Positions 62,472 through 64,000 of a stretch of 64,000 nucleotides of DNA are shown one piece after another. The stretch's first letter is position 1; each line of letters begins with the position of its first letter. Origin of the DNA: Boswellia sacra. Taxonomy: Eukaryota > Streptophyta > Magnoliopsida > Sapindales > Burseraceae. Both the position numbers and the translations under genes were made by a program. Where the stretch lies: contig SNVD02016092.1 in the NCBI GenBank assembly GCA_013180625.2, positions 124,001 to 188,000 on the forward strand, given 5' to 3'. Under the pieces are notes generated by a model. It was not told the origin of the DNA and searched no databases. It worked only from the letters and a program-made list of their open reading frames with translations.

Positions 62472-63440
62472 ATGGAGAAGTACTGTTTGAACGAAAAAGT
62501 TGGCGCAGGCGCATCCGGATGCGTTTGGAAGGCCACTAACAAACACACCGGTGAAAAAGTTGCAATAAAGAAACTGCTTAACCTGCAGAAATGTCACTCG
62601 TGGAAGAAGATAAGAGAAGTCAAGTCCTTGATGAAGATGAACCATCCGAATATCATCAAACTTAAAGAAGTAATAAAAGAGTGCGAGACCTTATATTTTG
62701 TTTTTGAATTAATGGAATGCGACTTGCTCCACCTCATGAGACGAAGAAATAATAAAACTTTTTCTGAAGATGAAACACGAAAATGGTGTTTCCAAGTTTT
62801 CCAGGGTCTAAACCACATGCACCAGAGGGGCTATTTTCATCGCGATCTTAAGCCCGAGAACTTGCTTGTTTCTGGAGATGTCATCAAGATCTCTGACTTT
62901 GGCATGGTCAGGGAAATCAATTCTACGCCACCTTATACTGATTATGTAGGAACACGATGGTATCGAGCCCCTGAAGTGATGCTCGGTTGTTGCATGTACA
63001 CGTCGAAGGTTGATATGTGGGCAATGGGTGCCATCATATCTGAACTGATGACATTCAGACCACTCTTTCCCGGCACTGGCACGGTGGATGAACTCTATAA
63101 AATCTGTTGCGTATTGGGCAGTCCAACTGTGTCGTCTTGGCCTAATGGACTACTTCTTGCAAGGGCTGTGAACTATAACTTTCCATCCATACGTGGTGTA
63201 AGTCTGAGTCAATCAATACCATCAGCAAGTGAAGATGCCATAAGCTTAATTTCATGGCTTTGTAGCTGGGATCCCTGTAAGAGGCCAACGGCAGCAGAGG
63301 CTTTGCAACATCCTTTCTTCAGGAGTTGCTTTTATATACCGCCATCCCTTCGACTTCGTCATGGTGTAGTTGTGACTAAACCTAGACCAATTGGCTGTCA
63401 TAGGCTGTGCATGGGTGCGGGGCAGGTGAAGACAGGATGA
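62472..63440 (+). CDS. MAK/MHK (RCK family, CDKF-4-like) protein kinase, intronless
   Basis: 322 residues. All kinase landmarks are present: glycine loop GAGASGCVW (11-19), VAIKK with Lys33, helix-C Glu49 (REVKSL), HRDLKPEN (123-130), DFG (142-144), the TDY activation motif (156-158) and TRWYRAPE (161-168). Runs such as CFQVFQGLNHMHQRGYFHRD and LCSWDPCKRPTAAEALQHPF are those of plant MHK/CDKF-4, relatives of MAK/ICK kinases. Family genes have many introns and about 400-450 residues; this one has none and stops early after CFYIPPSLRLRHG, so it is most likely a retrocopy that kept an open, apparently active catalytic domain but lost the C-terminal tail. After the TGA the same frame stays open for 33 more codons to 63541. 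Expression and activity are inferred, not shown. Confidence 0.87.
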   Translation: MEKYCLNEKVGAGASGCVWKATNKHTGEKVAIKKLLNLQKCHSWKKIREVKSLMKMNHPNIIKLKEVIKECETLYFVFELMECDLLHLMRRRNNKTFSEDETRKWCFQVFQGLNHMHQRGYFHRDLKPENLLVSGDVIKISDFGMVREINSTPPYTDYVGTRWYRAPEVMLGCCMYTSKVDMWAMGAIISELMTFRPLFPGTGTVDELYKICCVLGSPTVSSWPNGLLLARAVNYNFPSIRGVSLSQSIPSASEDAISLISWLCSWDPCKRPTAAEALQHPFFRSCFYIPPSLRLRHGVVVTKPRPIGCHRLCMGAGQVKTG

Positions 63441-64000
63441 CCAGGGCGTAAAGCATTTAAAAGCTTGCTGCTTCCTCGACTAGTTCAAACCCTTGAGCTT
63501 GGTGAAGCTGCTGCTAATGGTTATATTTATAAGCTTTTTTGAGATGGATAAGAACTTTGTCAAATTCGTTCAAATGTAGTCAAGAGTGAAGTGAAACCAC
63601 GTAAATTATTGTTTCTTTCTTGTTAATTAATTTGGATATCAATTTCATTTATGTGAAGCTTTTGCGAAAAATTTATCTCTTTATTTTTTTATACTATATT
63701 ATTATATTAGGTTTCTAAATAATTGTTTATCGAATATAGACTCAAAACTACGGAGTTAAATAAGGTGTAGACTTTTATCTCTTTAATTTCATTCCTATAG
63801 TATTCTCCTAATCTTATTCAACAACTTGCCAAATTTGATGTCACTTTCTTTTTAGTAATTTATTTATAAAATCATACACGAAAAACTCACGCAATATGGG
63901 AAAATTCTTGTAGGGTTTGTTAAATACTCTTTTTATGAGGTTCGAGATAAATAAGATGATTTGACTTTTAAACCTACATAAGCACTAATGCCCGATTTTC
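63441..64000. other. 3' flank of the intronless kinase
   Basis: A 33-codon open continuation of the kinase frame, then AT-rich DNA. No poly(A) tract or target duplication of a retrocopy could be recognised. Confidence 0.4.

Noticed and set aside
1..64000. tRNA, rRNA or other structured RNA genes
   Set aside because: I searched by eye for cloverleaf and promoter-box patterns and found none; the tRNA-like motifs seen are retrotransposon primer-binding sites. A covariance-model scan would settle this.

Overview
The window is nuclear DNA of a flowering plant, almost certainly a eudicot. It is AT-rich, has long introns with GT..AG borders, plant-only gene families (DUF538, DUF761, GPI-anchored lipid-transfer proteins, wall-associated kinases, a SAGL1-type F-box/kelch protein) and plant-type retrotransposons primed by initiator tRNA-Met. 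I cannot name the species from the sequence.

Layout. 1-11.2 kb: a SAGL1-like F-box/kelch gene (+), then two small tandem DUF761 copies on the minus strand (one frameshifted), a foldback repeat, and a single-exon DUF538 gene (-). 12.4-16.1 kb: an intronless ORF matching only the C-terminal TBP-binding part of TFIIIB subunit Brf1 (+), then a two-exon DUF538 gene (-). 18.5-19.4 kb: a three-exon GPI-anchored lipid-transfer protein gene (-). 20-28 kb: no genes, but a well-bounded foldback element with an 11-bp target duplication and a nested hAT-like element inside it, plus further dispersed repeats. 29.1-32.9 kb: a complete eight-exon PIG-V (GPI mannosyltransferase 2) gene (+).

33.8-43.0 kb is a ruined wall-associated kinase gene (-), split by a 5.0-kb Ty3/gypsy element, a 1.5-kb PIF/Harbinger-like element and a short foldback. 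A degraded 5.2-kb Ty1/copia element follows (43.9-49.1 kb). At 49.7-53.1 kb a second copy of a CGTGTC-rich repeat is split by 2.6 kb holding three unrelated tandem arrays (66, 17 and about 52 bp). 54.4-59.0 kb: an eight-exon SF1/branchpoint-binding-like KH protein gene (+). 60.5-60.9 kb: a pseudogene of the branchpoint-contacting SF3b subunit 6. 62.5-63.4 kb: an intronless MAK/MHK-type kinase (+), probably a retrogene.

The genes do not form a pathway or operon. Functional links are loose: PIG-V builds the GPI anchors that the LTPG protein would use, and SF1 and SF3B6 both act at the intron branchpoint; both adjacencies look accidental. Exon borders were worked out by reading splice signals and checking phase; all five spliced gene models close in frame. 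Clear candidates for novelty are the stand-alone Brf1 C-terminal gene, the intronless kinase, and the nested and composite repeats.
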